A DNA stretch of 64,000 nucleotides, from IMG/VR virus record IMGVR_UViG_3300036826_000357, positions 1 through 64,000 of that record; one strand, 5' to 3'. The translations under genes and the position numbers were made by a program. The notes under the pieces were generated by a model. It ran no database searches, was not told the DNA's origin, and saw nothing but the letters and a program-made list of their open reading frames with translations. Shown here piece by piece: positions 39,639 to 46,910 of the stretch (position 1 is the first letter of the stretch; each line of letters begins with the position of its first letter). The stretch comes from a virus.

Positions 39639-39904
39639 GGCTTGTCCTCCTTTCGTTGCTCAGTGTTCCGCCGCAACGCGAGTGCCAGGTTCCGGAACAC
39701 GGCGTGTGCCTCGGAATGGAAATCCCGCTGCGCTTGCCTCGCCAGATTCAGCAATGCGATCGGAAGTCCCGGCCCCTCGTACTCTCCGGAGACAACGCCC
39801 CGGAGATACTGAATCAGGCTCCAGCGCGATGCCTGGTCGAGCTTGCCCGCAGCTTCGAGCAAGCCGGCAAACTGCGCTGGAGTCATGGATGGAATCAGTG
39901 TCAT
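39635..39904 (-). CDS. Small helical protein
   Basis: 89 aa, all helical (PAQFAGLLEAAGKLDQASRW). Last gene downstream of the DUF932 gene across a hairpin region. Function unknown. Confidence 0.65.
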   Translation of the reverse strand: MTLIPSMTPAQFAGLLEAAGKLDQASRWSLIQYLRGVVSGEYEGPGLPIALLNLARQAQRDFHSEAHAVFRNLALALRRNTEQRKEDKP

Positions 39905-39925
39905 AGGTTGGTGATCGGTCCTTTC

Positions 39926-39953
39926 TGCCCCCGGAGGGGGAATCCCCCGGGGG
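39926..39953. terminator. GC-rich hairpin after the DUF932 gene
   Basis: GCCCCCGG pairs with CCGGGGGC or, nested, GGGGG with CCCCC. No T-run; termination activity uncertain. Confidence 0.4.
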
Positions 39954-39970
39954 CGGTTATGGGTTGGTGG

Positions 39971-41077
39971 TTAGTCAACGAGTTCCCCGTCGACATCCTC
40001 GGCCTTGCCGAGCGTGCCGTCCACGATCTGACCGGCCATCCGCTCAAGCTCCAGCCGGCGAACCGGCGTGACCGTCTTCGCCTGCGCGATCCAACTCAGC
40101 GCGTTACTCGCGCGCCATGTCGTCTCGCCTTCAGGCAGGTTCACGATGTCCGGCCCGTTGAAGGCATCCTCTGCCTGCCGGTACTCCTCCTTCGAGAGCA
40201 GCGTCTTCAGATGCGCCAGGCCCTTGAACGTGATCCCGGAGTCTGCCGCCTTCTTGATGCGCGCGACGATGCTGTCTCGCCGCTCCTGACTGAAGACCGC
40301 CTTGACGGCATCGAACGTGGCCGACTTGGTGGTCTCATGGTCCAGCCGGTAGGTCTCCGCCGAGAACACGATGTCCTCGGTGAGCTTCCGGCCCAGATGC
40401 ACCTGGCCGAACACGTCCTCGGTGGTCATGCCGTTCAGACACACCAACCGCTCGAAGAACGCGCGGATGCTGTTCTTCCCGTCGCCGAATTCGCTGTTGC
40501 TCCACTCGGCTCCGAACACGCCCCACTCGCCAGGGAGTAGCTCGATCACGTCACTGCCGATGGCGCGCAGCGACACGCGGGTCTCGGTCACGAGCCCACC
40601 GTAGGGCTGGGCACCGACCGCCTGCATCGCGTTGACCACCGCGTCGAGCAGTGGCCGCGAGTCGATGCGGCGGAACTTGTCGGACAGCACGCCGAGCGCC
40701 TGCCCGTTCACGCGCCGAACCAGGTAGCTCGACGGTGAGTGATGATAGGTCTCGTTGAGGATGTGGATGAGGAGTTCACGCTGCCATGCGGCACCGTCGA
40801 AGAGCTTGCCGGCATACCGGCCGTCCACGCCACCCTTCTGGAACACCTGTGTCCGCGCGTGCGGATGCAGCGGCGCAAGGAAATCCTGCGGGCCGCGTAG
40901 CACCAACTCGCGCGTCGTCTCGTCTGCCGTGCCGTACTGCATGGCGCGACCGGCGATGAGGGAGTCCTGAATCATGCGCTGCCCCGTGGCCTCGATCACA
41001 GCCTGCGAATTCCGGAGGCGCTGATCGATGGTCGCACGAAGCTTCGCTTCTGCTTCCCTTCCATTGGTAATGTTCAT
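39971..41077 (-). CDS. DUF932 (plasmid/phage-like) protein
   Basis: 368 aa from the ATG at 41077. The sequence GQALGVLSDKFRRIDSRPLLDA...VSLRAIGSDVIELLPGEWG...NSEFGDGKNSIRAFFERLVCLNGM fits DUF932, widespread in plasmids and phages and usually expressed early; function unknown. Size is typical. It has a promoter just upstream (41131-41159) insulated from the preceding genes by a terminator. Confidence 0.85.
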   Translation of the reverse strand: MNITNGREAEAKLRATIDQRLRNSQAVIEATGQRMIQDSLIAGRAMQYGTADETTRELVLRGPQDFLAPLHPHARTQVFQKGGVDGRYAGKLFDGAAWQRELLIHILNETYHHSPSSYLVRRVNGQALGVLSDKFRRIDSRPLLDAVVNAMQAVGAQPYGGLVTETRVSLRAIGSDVIELLPGEWGVFGAEWSNSEFGDGKNSIRAFFERLVCLNGMTTEDVFGQVHLGRKLTEDIVFSAETYRLDHETTKSATFDAVKAVFSQERRDSIVARIKKAADSGITFKGLAHLKTLLSKEEYRQAEDAFNGPDIVNLPEGETTWRASNALSWIAQAKTVTPVRRLELERMAGQIVDGTLGKAEDVDGELVD

Positions 41078-41130
41078 TGCTTGTCTCTTTCTCTTCTTTC
41101 CGCCCACTCGGGGGCCTGTTTGATGATGTG

Positions 41131-41159
41131 AATCTGGGTCCGGTTGTGGTCTTTGTCAA
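41131..41159 (-). promoter_or_regulatory. Promoter of the TTGACAAAR family for DUF932
   Basis: -35 TTGACA at 41154-41159 (TTGACAAAG), 17-bp spacer, -10 CAGATT at 41131-41136. The -10 is weaker than in the other copies. Confidence 0.45.
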
Positions 41160-41183
41160 GGGTCTGGTCTCGTCTCACTTTCC

Positions 41184-41210
41184 GCTCCGGGGAGGGTCGC
41201 TCCCCGGAGC
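41184..41210. terminator. Strong terminator hairpin
   Basis: GCTCCGGGGAG and CTCCCCGGAGC form an 11-bp perfect stem with loop GGTCG. It separates the membrane microprotein operon from the DUF932 promoter. Flanks TTTCC/TTTCGG provide short T-runs on both strands. Confidence 0.65.
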
Positions 41211-41223
41211 TTTCGGTTGTCCG

Positions 41224-41370
41224 TTACCCGAACAGGAGCCAGTCGATGGCGGGGATCAGTGTCGGGGCCATGCAGGCCATTGCCGCGACGAGCGCGAGCC
41301 CAGCGGCCATCGTGTCACTGAACGCCTTCCCATCCTTCTCCCATGCGGGAGTCTTCGTTGGACGTGCCAT
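41224..41370 (-). CDS. Membrane microprotein
   Basis: 48 aa with one hydrophobic stretch (MAAGLALVAAMACMAPTLIP). The ATG overlaps the upstream stop (TAATG). Function unknown. Confidence 0.65.
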   Translation of the reverse strand: MARPTKTPAWEKDGKAFSDTMAAGLALVAAMACMAPTLIPAIDWLLFG

Positions 41371-41576
41371 TAGCTGACTACCTCCGTAGTAGTAACCTCG
41401 GTCGGGTGATGCTCGAACACTGCATTGAGCACCGGCACCTTCGCGATCAGCGTCCCGGCCAGGATCACCGGCAGAACGCGCATCGTCGCTTCGGCAGCGA
41501 CCAGGATGAGAAACTCCGCGAACCGATCACGGGCTTTCTCATGCTTCTTCGGAACGTGATGCCGCACCTTACTCAT
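41370..41576 (-). CDS. Small membrane protein
   Basis: 68 aa from the ATG at 41576. A basic start (KVRHHVPKKHEKARD) and two hydrophobic stretches (FLILVAAEATM and LPVILAGTLIA). The leader contains a GCATGCG/CGCATGC hairpin near 41604-41625 and AAGGAGG upstream. Function unknown. Confidence 0.65.
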   Translation of the reverse strand: MSKVRHHVPKKHEKARDRFAEFLILVAAEATMRVLPVILAGTLIAKVPVLNAVFEHHPTEVTTTEVVS

Positions 41577-41700
41577 TGAACCTACTGTACCTTTCTTTTT
41601 GGCATGCGATTGGAGCCGCATGCGGGGGTTGGATTTCGGTCGGTTCCAGCCTCTCGGTTGTTGTCCCTGTCTCGTCCTCCTTTCCTTTCTCTCTGACCCC

Positions 41701-41728
41701 ATTGTAAGGCGGGTCGATTCTTTGTCAA
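41701..41728 (-). promoter_or_regulatory. Promoter of the TTGACAAAR family
   Basis: -35 TTGACA at 41723-41728, 16-bp spacer, -10 TACAAT at 41701-41706; the best match to consensus in the window. Drives the membrane microprotein operon. Confidence 0.7.
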
Positions 41729-41790
41729 GGCCACCGAACTATCGAACGTTGCTGGCCTTTTGCGGCTCACACGCCGCGCGGAAGCGTACC

Positions 41791-41925
41791 TCATCGAAAC
41801 GTGGTCCGAACTTCCCGGAAGAGCGCACAGTACGCCTCCATGGCCAGGTCCGCGTGCGTGCGGTCAGTAACGGTGTGGTACCAGCGGACTTGCTCCGCCG
41901 CCCACTCGAAGTGTTGCTTTGTCAT
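41791..41925 (-). CDS. Small helical protein, probably leaderless
   Basis: 44 aa (MTKQHFEWAAEQVR start). The MTK-x-HF opening is shared with a family of small phage proteins. Only 6 nt separate the -10 box from the ATG, so the message should begin at the start codon. Function unknown. Confidence 0.65.
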   Translation of the reverse strand: MTKQHFEWAAEQVRWYHTVTDRTHADLAMEAYCALFREVRTTFR

Positions 41926-41931
41926 ACCCCT

Positions 41932-41959
41932 AATCTAGTCACCTTCTGTCCTTTGTCAA
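41932..41959 (-). promoter_or_regulatory. Leftward promoter of the divergent pair
   Basis: -35 TTGACA at 41954-41959 (TTGACAAAG), 16-bp spacer, -10 TAGATT at 41932-41937. Confidence 0.65.
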
Positions 41960-41989
41960 GGACGCTGTTTTTCCCCTGACTTTCCGCCA

Positions 41990-42029
41990 GGTTGACCCGA
42001 AGTTAAGGCCCCCTTGACGAAAGTCAACC
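41990..42029. promoter_or_regulatory. Inverted repeat in divergent control region
   Basis: GGTTGAC (41990-41996) and GTCAACC (42023-42029) flank the rightward -35 box at 42014-42019. The pair could be an operator that sets the balance between the two directions. Between the two start codons (41926-42049) nothing is coding. Confidence 0.4.
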
Positions 42030-42041
42030 CCGCCTTACCAT
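42014..42041 (+). promoter_or_regulatory. Rightward promoter of the divergent pair
   Basis: -35 TTGACG at 42014-42019, 16-bp spacer, -10 TACCAT at 42036-42041, ATG at 42050. Confidence 0.6.
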
Positions 42042-42049
42042 GGGGAGCC

Positions 42050-42238
42050 ATGACAAAGAATCAACGGAGCACCGCGATCGAGGTACTCGGAGAAGCCGAG
42101 CGATTACGGGTACTTGTGGCCAAGCTCCTGGCCGCGCCAACCGTCGTCACGCCCACCGCACTAGCCTGTGCGCGCGGGATCGTGGCCCGGCTCGAAGCCC
42201 TGGACCAGGCCAATTCCTCAACGAAGTCGCGAGCTTAA
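42050..42238 (+). CDS. Small helical protein at head of rightward operon
   Basis: 62 aa. GGGGAG lies only 2 nt before the ATG, and the -10 box ends 9 nt upstream, so initiation is probably on a leaderless or near-leaderless message. The protein is one or two helices (EAERLRVLVAKLLA and CARGIVARLEALDQ). Function unknown. Confidence 0.7.
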   Translation: MTKNQRSTAIEVLGEAERLRVLVAKLLAAPTVVTPTALACARGIVARLEALDQANSSTKSRA

Positions 42239-42246
42239 AGTGGGTA

Positions 42247-42274
42247 TTGACAAAGGACGATGGGTGCTTACATT
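42247..42274 (+). promoter_or_regulatory. Promoter of the TTGACAAAR family
   Basis: -35 TTGACA at 42247-42252 (TTGACAAAG), 16-bp spacer, -10 TACATT at 42269-42274. The first ATG is 6 nt further (42281), in frame with the start of the next gene at 42314. Confidence 0.65.
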
Positions 42275-42313
42275 AAGGCCATGACAAAGAGTGACCCAGA
42301 AGGAGGCTGTGCG

Positions 42314-42439
42314 ATGTTCGACTTTGGCGCGGCGGGCTACATCGTGATGGAAGCTCTCGAAGCCTACTTGATACGTTTCCGCGCTGGGACCGAGACAATC
42401 GTGTTCATGGACCCATGGATGGAAGGTGCACACCGATGA
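42314..42439 (+). CDS. Small hypothetical protein
   Basis: 41 aa from the ATG at 42314, which has GAAGGAGG 7 nt upstream. An in-frame ATG at 42281, right after the -10 box, would give 52 aa from a leaderless start. Both may be used. Sequence helical then Met/Trp-rich. Confidence 0.55.
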   Translation: MFDFGAAGYIVMEALEAYLIRFRAGTETIVFMDPWMEGAHR

Positions 42440-42453
42440 AGAAGGAGGCTGCG

Positions 42454-42873
42454 ATGACGCTGTGCAGAATTTGCCAAGAGCATCCCGCATTCGACAACAC
42501 GGGCGTATGCCGGTGGGAATCGTGCGAGCGTGAAGCTCAGAAGGTAGCCATAAAGCTCGATGACGCGATCAAGAGCTTCAGGAAGGCGCAGCACGACTAC
42601 GCCGACTACGGCGCGGGCGATACTGAGCCCGACACCGAATTCGAGCACAGTCTCATGCGCGCGTACCACGGGACGGAAGATGTCCCGACAACGGCGGATG
42701 CCTGGCAACTCTACCACGAGATGAAGTGCGGCCGGGCCGCGAAGGCACTGAGTAGTGCCACACGTCGCTGCGTGCGACTCATCCTGAAGGCTCCGATGAA
42801 GGACCGCGCCGCGATCCGGAAGACTCTCGAAGCGAACTTGTGGCGACTCACCGACAGCCTGAGGGACCGATGA
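42454..42873 (+). CDS. Helical protein with N-terminal cysteines
   Basis: 139 aa from the ATG at 42454 with AAGGAGG upstream; an ATG at 42436 overlapping the previous stop would add six residues. CRICQEH and C-x4-C near the start suggest a metal site; the rest is helical with a basic end. Function unknown. Confidence 0.75.
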   Translation: MTLCRICQEHPAFDNTGVCRWESCEREAQKVAIKLDDAIKSFRKAQHDYADYGAGDTEPDTEFEHSLMRAYHGTEDVPTTADAWQLYHEMKCGRAAKALSSATRRCVRLILKAPMKDRAAIRKTLEANLWRLTDSLRDR

Positions 42874-43046
42874 CCGAACGATTCGAGGACTGGTTCGAGC
42901 GTATCTCGAAGCTCTCGCCGACACGCGAGTTCCATTGCGTGATCTGCAAGACGCGACTGCTCGCCAAGCAGACCTGCTTCGATGAGAAGGCGCGACCATT
43001 CTGCAACGACCACATCGGGCTGCTGCCCGGAAAGGAAAATCGATGA
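42870..43046 (+). CDS. Small zinc-binding protein
   Basis: 58 aa, ATGA overlap. FHCVICKTRL...TCF...FCNDHIG gives four Cys/His ligands. Function unknown. Confidence 0.65.
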   Translation: MTERFEDWFERISKLSPTREFHCVICKTRLLAKQTCFDEKARPFCNDHIGLLPGKENR

Positions 43047-43253
43047 CCTACGAGGACGGCCGCATCCGCGTAATCCGCCCGTCTGACCGCTCCGTGTACT
43101 TCGCGAAGCGTGTCACGGCTCGCGCTCCACATCGGTGTTCGTTCCTGTCACCGCGTGATTCCGACACGGGAGACCTACGGACGGACCCGACACTTCCACT
43201 CGTCGCGCACCGCCGACTACCGCGTGTGCCGCGACCATTGGGTGACTGAATGA
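43043..43253 (+). pseudogene. Zinc-ribbon gene with a one-base frameshift
   Basis: The frame from the ATG at 43043 looks coding up to APHRCSF (about 43146), then degrades. Moving to the +1 frame there restores a zinc motif, CSFC, followed by HRVIPTRETYGRTRHFHSSR and YRVCRDHWVTE, ending at 43251-43253 with an ATGA overlap to the next gene, as for its neighbours. One extra C in TTCCTGTC (43145-43150 region) explains both. It may be a sequencing error, a real mutation or, less likely, a programmed +1 shift. Confidence 0.6.
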
Positions 43254-43543
43254 AAACCCGCATCGCCGCTCGCATCAACTGGCTGGTCGATGCGGAGACC
43301 CGCGAAGTCTACGCCACCACCAGCACCGCGCCGGCTGAGAACGCGCCGACCATGTGCTGGCGCTGCGGCGGGAACGGCTTCGCGGACCATGGCAACCGCC
43401 GCGCCGTGTACTTCTCCGTTCGAGACCGCAACTCGAAATGGAAAAACCTGTCGACACACGTCATACATCTTGGCTGCGTGCCGACGCGTGATTATACTAC
43501 CAAAGGAATCCCCGCACGAAAGGCGGGGGGAAGGAGAATTTGA
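43250..43543 (+). CDS. Small zinc-binding protein
   Basis: 97 aa, ATGA overlap with the frameshifted gene. MCWRCGGNGFADHG and a downstream HLGC fit one zinc site. A hairpin CCCCGC/GCGGGG lies in its 3' end just before the next ribosome site. Confidence 0.7.
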   Translation: MKTRIAARINWLVDAETREVYATTSTAPAENAPTMCWRCGGNGFADHGNRRAVYFSVRDRNSKWKNLSTHVIHLGCVPTRDYTTKGIPARKAGGRRI

Positions 43544-43547
43544 ATTC

Positions 43548-44078
43548 ATGTCCAACGACAACGACTACAATTACCCGGAGCTTCGACAAGTGTTCCGGGA
43601 GGAAGCCTGGAAGCTCGCGCAACTACTGCACGAGTACACTGCCAGCTTTGACGAGGGATCGACCGACTCGACTCTGCGCCTGAACAATCGCCTGCGCTAC
43701 TACCGCATCGAAGCCCGCTGGATCCGTCACCCGGGTCTGGTCAAGCTCATCGGAGCCGGCCGTCCGAAGACCCTCACCTACAAGCTCGCGAACTTCGCGG
43801 AGAAGATCGCCAAGCGCATCACCGTGATTGCGCTGAAGCGCCGGCAGGAAGACCTGGCTCGCGCGGCACAGCATGCCGAGTACGAGGCACTCGAACGGAC
43901 CTGGAAGGATGCCTTCGGACCACTGCTCCGCGTCGTAGACGAGGATGAGCGCCTGTACCTCGGCTCCGAAGCGAAGGATGGCGATGTGTTCCTCAGCCTG
44001 CGCAACCTGACCTACGAGGAGGCGAAGAGCGTCATCACCATGATCCACAAACCAAAGGAGGATACACATGGAGCGTAA
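43548..44078 (+). CDS. Helical hypothetical protein
   Basis: 176 aa with AAGGAG before the ATG. Long helices throughout (YKLANFAEKIAKRITVIALK); acidic start. No family. Larger than its neighbours. Confidence 0.75.
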   Translation: MSNDNDYNYPELRQVFREEAWKLAQLLHEYTASFDEGSTDSTLRLNNRLRYYRIEARWIRHPGLVKLIGAGRPKTLTYKLANFAEKIAKRITVIALKRRQEDLARAAQHAEYEALERTWKDAFGPLLRVVDEDERLYLGSEAKDGDVFLSLRNLTYEEAKSVITMIHKPKEDTHGA

Positions 44079-44331
44079 ACGGCCCGAACAGATCGTCGGC
44101 GAGCGGCTCGCGAAGATCATCTTCGACCGGCGCAGCCGCAAGCAGCGCAACGTCGAGATTCACATCACCGAGCGCGACCTGGCTGCAATCCTGGCCGAAG
44201 CATTCGCCATGGGACTGGTCCAGGCAGAGCCGCCAACTCGACCGGAGCCGACCGATCATCCGACCTGCTGCGACTTCCATGCCGGGGGCGGCGCGCTGTC
44301 TCATCCGCATGGGTCGGGACTGAACGTATGA
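44068..44331 (+). CDS. Small hypothetical protein
   Basis: 87 aa with AAAGGAGG upstream; overlaps the preceding gene by 11 nt. Basic helix then ITERDLAAILAEAFAMG and a CCDFHAGG end. Function unknown. Confidence 0.65.
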   Translation: MERKRPEQIVGERLAKIIFDRRSRKQRNVEIHITERDLAAILAEAFAMGLVQAEPPTRPEPTDHPTCCDFHAGGGALSHPHGSGLNV

Positions 44332-44444
44332 CACGACGACTCAACCTGAAGACACTGCTCCGCGACCCTGTGTTGCGCGCAGACATCATCGCCGCCGCCG
44401 TCGCGTTCATCGTCGCGGTCGAAGCCGGGGAGCGTGCTCGATGA
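44328..44444 (+). CDS. Membrane or amphipathic micropeptide
   Basis: 38 aa between two ATGA overlaps. Basic start (TRRLNLKTLLRD) then a hydrophobic helix (DIIAAAVAFIVAV). Real by tight coupling. Confidence 0.6.
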   Translation: MTRRLNLKTLLRDPVLRADIIAAAVAFIVAVEAGERAR

Positions 44445-44650
44445 CCCGCTTCTCGAAAGCCGTCCTGAAAGACGGCAAGCTCGTGGAAACGGACGTGCGC
44501 GAAATCGCACAGTCCGATCTACTCGCCTGCCCACACACGATCCTCATGGCCGAGCACTACCGACCGGACGGCTCGTGCCGTTGCAACGACCCGGAGCACA
44601 CCATCATGCGCGAGTGGGGATACCGCTGGAAGGATGGAGCCTGGTCTTGA
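44441..44650 (+). CDS. Conserved small phage protein
   Basis: 69 aa. SDLLACPHTIL, HYRPDGSCRCNDPEH and MREWGYRWKDGAW match a small protein common in phages, with Cys/His likely binding zinc. The stop codon overlaps the -35 box of the next promoter. Function unknown. Confidence 0.8.
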   Translation: MTRFSKAVLKDGKLVETDVREIAQSDLLACPHTILMAEHYRPDGSCRCNDPEHTIMREWGYRWKDGAWS

Positions 44651-44675
44651 CAAAAACACATCCACTCCTTACCTT
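44647..44675 (+). promoter_or_regulatory. Promoter of the TTGACAAAR family
   Basis: -35 TTGACA at 44647-44652 (TTGACAAAA), 17-bp spacer, -10 TACCTT at 44670-44675, ATG 7 nt further at 44683. Confidence 0.6.
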
Positions 44676-44682
44676 ACCCGAC

Positions 44683-44778
44683 ATGAACACTCCGAATGGA
44701 TACACCAAGTTCCCGCTGGGGAAGGTGGTCATCTGCGAAAGGCTGATGAGGACACCGCGCAGCAGTCCGGGTACATGA
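44683..44778 (+). CDS. Possible leaderless leader peptide
   Basis: 31 codons starting where the transcript is expected to start. TKFPLGKVVICERLMRTPR has no family. It may be a leader that regulates the following gene, or a non-functional frame. Confidence 0.35.
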   Translation: MNTPNGYTKFPLGKVVICERLMRTPRSSPGT

Positions 44779-44814
44779 CGCGCTGGCAAAGCTGACCCTC
44801 AGGAGGACCACGCG

Positions 44815-45138
44815 ATGGCACAGCACTATAGCGACCCGAAACGCGAAAGCGATCCACACGCATTGCCGGATATTGAAGTCTGGCACCATTCTTGTGGATT
44901 CGATGCCAGCATGCCAGCGGGAATGGATGAAGCGGACTGTGAGTATCGGTCAGGCTGGTACTGGTGGTCCTGCTTCCCTGGATGCCTGCCCGATGGCGAG
45001 CCTAGCGGGCCGTTCGAGACAGAGGCAGATGCATTGGCGGATGCGCGGGACGGATTATGCGATGACCTGCACTGCCGGGCTTGTTGCCCCATTTGTAAGA
45101 GTGGTGAATTGTACGAAGAAGAAGGAGAGACGCGATGA
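44815..45138 (+). CDS. Acidic cysteine-rich protein
   Basis: 107 aa with AGGAGG before the ATG. Trp-rich middle (YRSGWYWWSCFPGC) and CRACCPICKSG near the end. Several metal sites are possible. Function unknown. Confidence 0.7.
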   Translation: MAQHYSDPKRESDPHALPDIEVWHHSCGFDASMPAGMDEADCEYRSGWYWWSCFPGCLPDGEPSGPFETEADALADARDGLCDDLHCRACCPICKSGELYEEEGETR

Positions 45139-45182
45139 CCACGGCGAATGCCGAAAGAAAACTCACCGAGTGGAGGATCTAA
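45135..45182 (+). CDS. 15-codon mini-ORF
   Basis: MTTANAERKLTEWRI overlaps the previous stop (ATGA) and ends directly before the ATG at 45183, with GGAGG near its end. Perhaps a coupling peptide; low support. Confidence 0.25.
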   Translation: MTTANAERKLTEWRI

Positions 45183-45443
45183 ATGGACGAGCACACCATC
45201 ACTGTCGACGTAACGGTCGCCGGCATCTTGGACCGCGAACTCGACTACCTTGTGGGAGCGCTGACGCCCCGGCACGCCGCCATCAGTATCGGGCCTGTCC
45301 GGGGCATCGAGCGCGACCTGAACATCCGCATGACCATCGAGGGACAGCATGCACTGGTCTACGCGGTTCGCGAAGTCGATGCGATCCTGCGCGACATGGG
45401 CGTCTGGCACCAGTTCACGCGCGCGGAAGAATTGGTCGAATAA
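45183..45443 (+). CDS. Small alpha/beta hypothetical protein
   Basis: 86 aa; TITVDVTVAGILDRELDYLV and DLNIRMTIEGQHALVYAV suggest two beta-alpha units. GGAGGATCTAA precedes the ATG. Function unknown. Confidence 0.7.
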   Translation: MDEHTITVDVTVAGILDRELDYLVGALTPRHAAISIGPVRGIERDLNIRMTIEGQHALVYAVREVDAILRDMGVWHQFTRAEELVE

Positions 45444-45853
45444 TGTTCCCATCCCTCACCAACTGCCGCATCCGCATCTACTGGAACATCCGGAAGAAGT
45501 GCTACTCGATGCTCAACCCGGAGACCGGCCGCGTCATCGGACACGCGTCCAACGTCTACCTGCGTGACGCACGCTTCATCGTCAATGCCGCCGGCCGGGA
45601 TCGCGTCCGCAGCGAGCGCCGGAAGAATGTCCACGCTTTCGTAGACGGCCGGCTCACCGAGCCGCCTCTCACCGCCCTGGAACGATTCATGCCGATCCGC
45701 GTGAACTACAATCCATACCGTGACGACGGCTTCGTAGCCAACCCGGTCGATGCACCATGGTTCCCCAACCACACCGTCACCGACGCATGGCACGTCGCCG
45801 GCATCACCGACCGACGCGGCCGACCCGTGATTCGAGCGGGAGGCATCATATGA
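45443..45853 (+). CDS. Conserved phage hypothetical (CYSM-type)
   Basis: 136 aa. NCRIRIYWNIRKKCYSMLNP, GHASNVYLRDARFIVN and ERRKNVHAFVDG recur in many phages; a basic start is typical. Function unknown. TAATG overlap with the preceding gene. Confidence 0.8.
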   Translation: MFPSLTNCRIRIYWNIRKKCYSMLNPETGRVIGHASNVYLRDARFIVNAAGRDRVRSERRKNVHAFVDGRLTEPPLTALERFMPIRVNYNPYRDDGFVANPVDAPWFPNHTVTDAWHVAGITDRRGRPVIRAGGII

Positions 45854-45870
45854 AGGAGGAAACTGAAACC

Positions 45871-46095
45871 ATGTCTGACAACGTTTGGACTACACCACCC
45901 GAGTCGGAGACTGGACCGCCGGTCTACCCGACAGACGGCTTCATGTTCCGCCCGCTGAGTGACGACGAGGCAGAAACCTTCGCCGCACATGCGCGCGAGC
46001 ATGGCCCCGAGAAACCCGACTGGCGTCTGTACCATCCGGTCTGCCGCCGCGAACGCGGGTATCGTCCCGCAGAAAGTGAGAAGAATCATGCCTGA
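45871..46095 (+). CDS. Small hypothetical protein
   Basis: 74 aa from the ATG at 45871 with AAGGAGG upstream (45850 ATGA start is the alternative). Acidic, Pro-rich start; one Cys near the end. Function unknown. Confidence 0.65.
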   Translation: MSDNVWTTPPESETGPPVYPTDGFMFRPLSDDEAETFAAHAREHGPEKPDWRLYHPVCRRERGYRPAESEKNHA

Positions 46096-46252
46096 GAAAG
46101 GAACACACCTGGAGAAAGCACCGACCATCCGCCCGTGCGGCTGCACACATCCCGCACAGGACAAGTGGTATGGAGCCGGCAAGCGCGTCCACAATCCGAC
46201 TGCGGAAGGATGGCGTTGTACGGTCTGCGCCACGGAGAAGAAGGTCACATGA
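46088..46252 (+). CDS. Small zinc-ribbon protein
   Basis: 54 aa; CGCTH and CTVC with a short spacer. Overlaps the preceding gene by 8 nt. Function unknown. Confidence 0.65.
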   Translation: MPEKGTHLEKAPTIRPCGCTHPAQDKWYGAGKRVHNPTAEGWRCTVCATEKKVT

Positions 46253-46500
46253 CCAAAGGACCAATCGCAAAAAAGTCCATGGCGGAATTCCGCCGCGAGC
46301 TTCAGGAAGAGGAGGACAAGAAACAGCGACGCATCCGTGCACTCAATGAAATGATCGAGCACGAAGCGAACAAGCTCAAGAGTATCTGCGAGAACATCGC
46401 GGCGTGTCCACCGGGACTCTGGTGCCGCGACGACTTCCGCAACACCGCTCGCCGGCTCAACGCGCAACTCCTGCTTCGAGACAGCGAGGGACTAGAATGA
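46249..46500 (+). CDS. Coiled-coil protein
   Basis: 83 aa, ATGA overlap. Helical with charged heptads (FRRELQEEEDKKQRRIRALN). Two Cys near the end. Function unknown. Confidence 0.65.
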   Translation: MTKGPIAKKSMAEFRRELQEEEDKKQRRIRALNEMIEHEANKLKSICENIAACPPGLWCRDDFRNTARRLNAQLLLRDSEGLE

Positions 46501-46910
46501 CCGACACCGAATACATCGCGCAACTCGAAGTCATTATCGATGATGCCCTCGAACTCGCAGCCGGCTACACCGATGTCGATTGCGTCGGCGATCCGCCCCG
46601 GTTCGTTCCCAACAAATGGATGCAGTGGTCAATCAACGCGCGTGCGACGCTGGGAACACCCGCACTGGAGCCGTCTCTGCTCGAACACACCACCGAGATA
46701 CTCGAAGCGCATCGAGCCGGTGACTGCAAAGGCCCCCGCTGCCCGCTGCACAAGCGGACCGACCATCACATGCGTGACTGGCCACAACACTGGCGCGGGG
46801 ATCGCCACATCATGGAGCGCATCTGTCCACACGGCTGCGGTCACCCCGATCCAGACGATATCCTGGCCCCAGATACCGTTCATGGCTGTGATGGATGCTG
46901 CAAGACATGA
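46497..46910 (+). CDS. Cysteine/histidine-rich zinc protein
   Basis: 137 aa, ATGA overlap. Helical start, then a Cys/His-rich half with CKGPRCPLHKRTDHH, CPHGCGHPD and CDGCC. Two or more zinc sites. Function unknown. Confidence 0.7.
   Translation: MTDTEYIAQLEVIIDDALELAAGYTDVDCVGDPPRFVPNKWMQWSINARATLGTPALEPSLLEHTTEILEAHRAGDCKGPRCPLHKRTDHHMRDWPQHWRGDRHIMERICPHGCGHPDPDDILAPDTVHGCDGCCKT

Noticed and set aside
39926-39953. Hairpin as a confirmed terminator
   Set aside because: The GC-rich stem has no T-run; listed only with low confidence.
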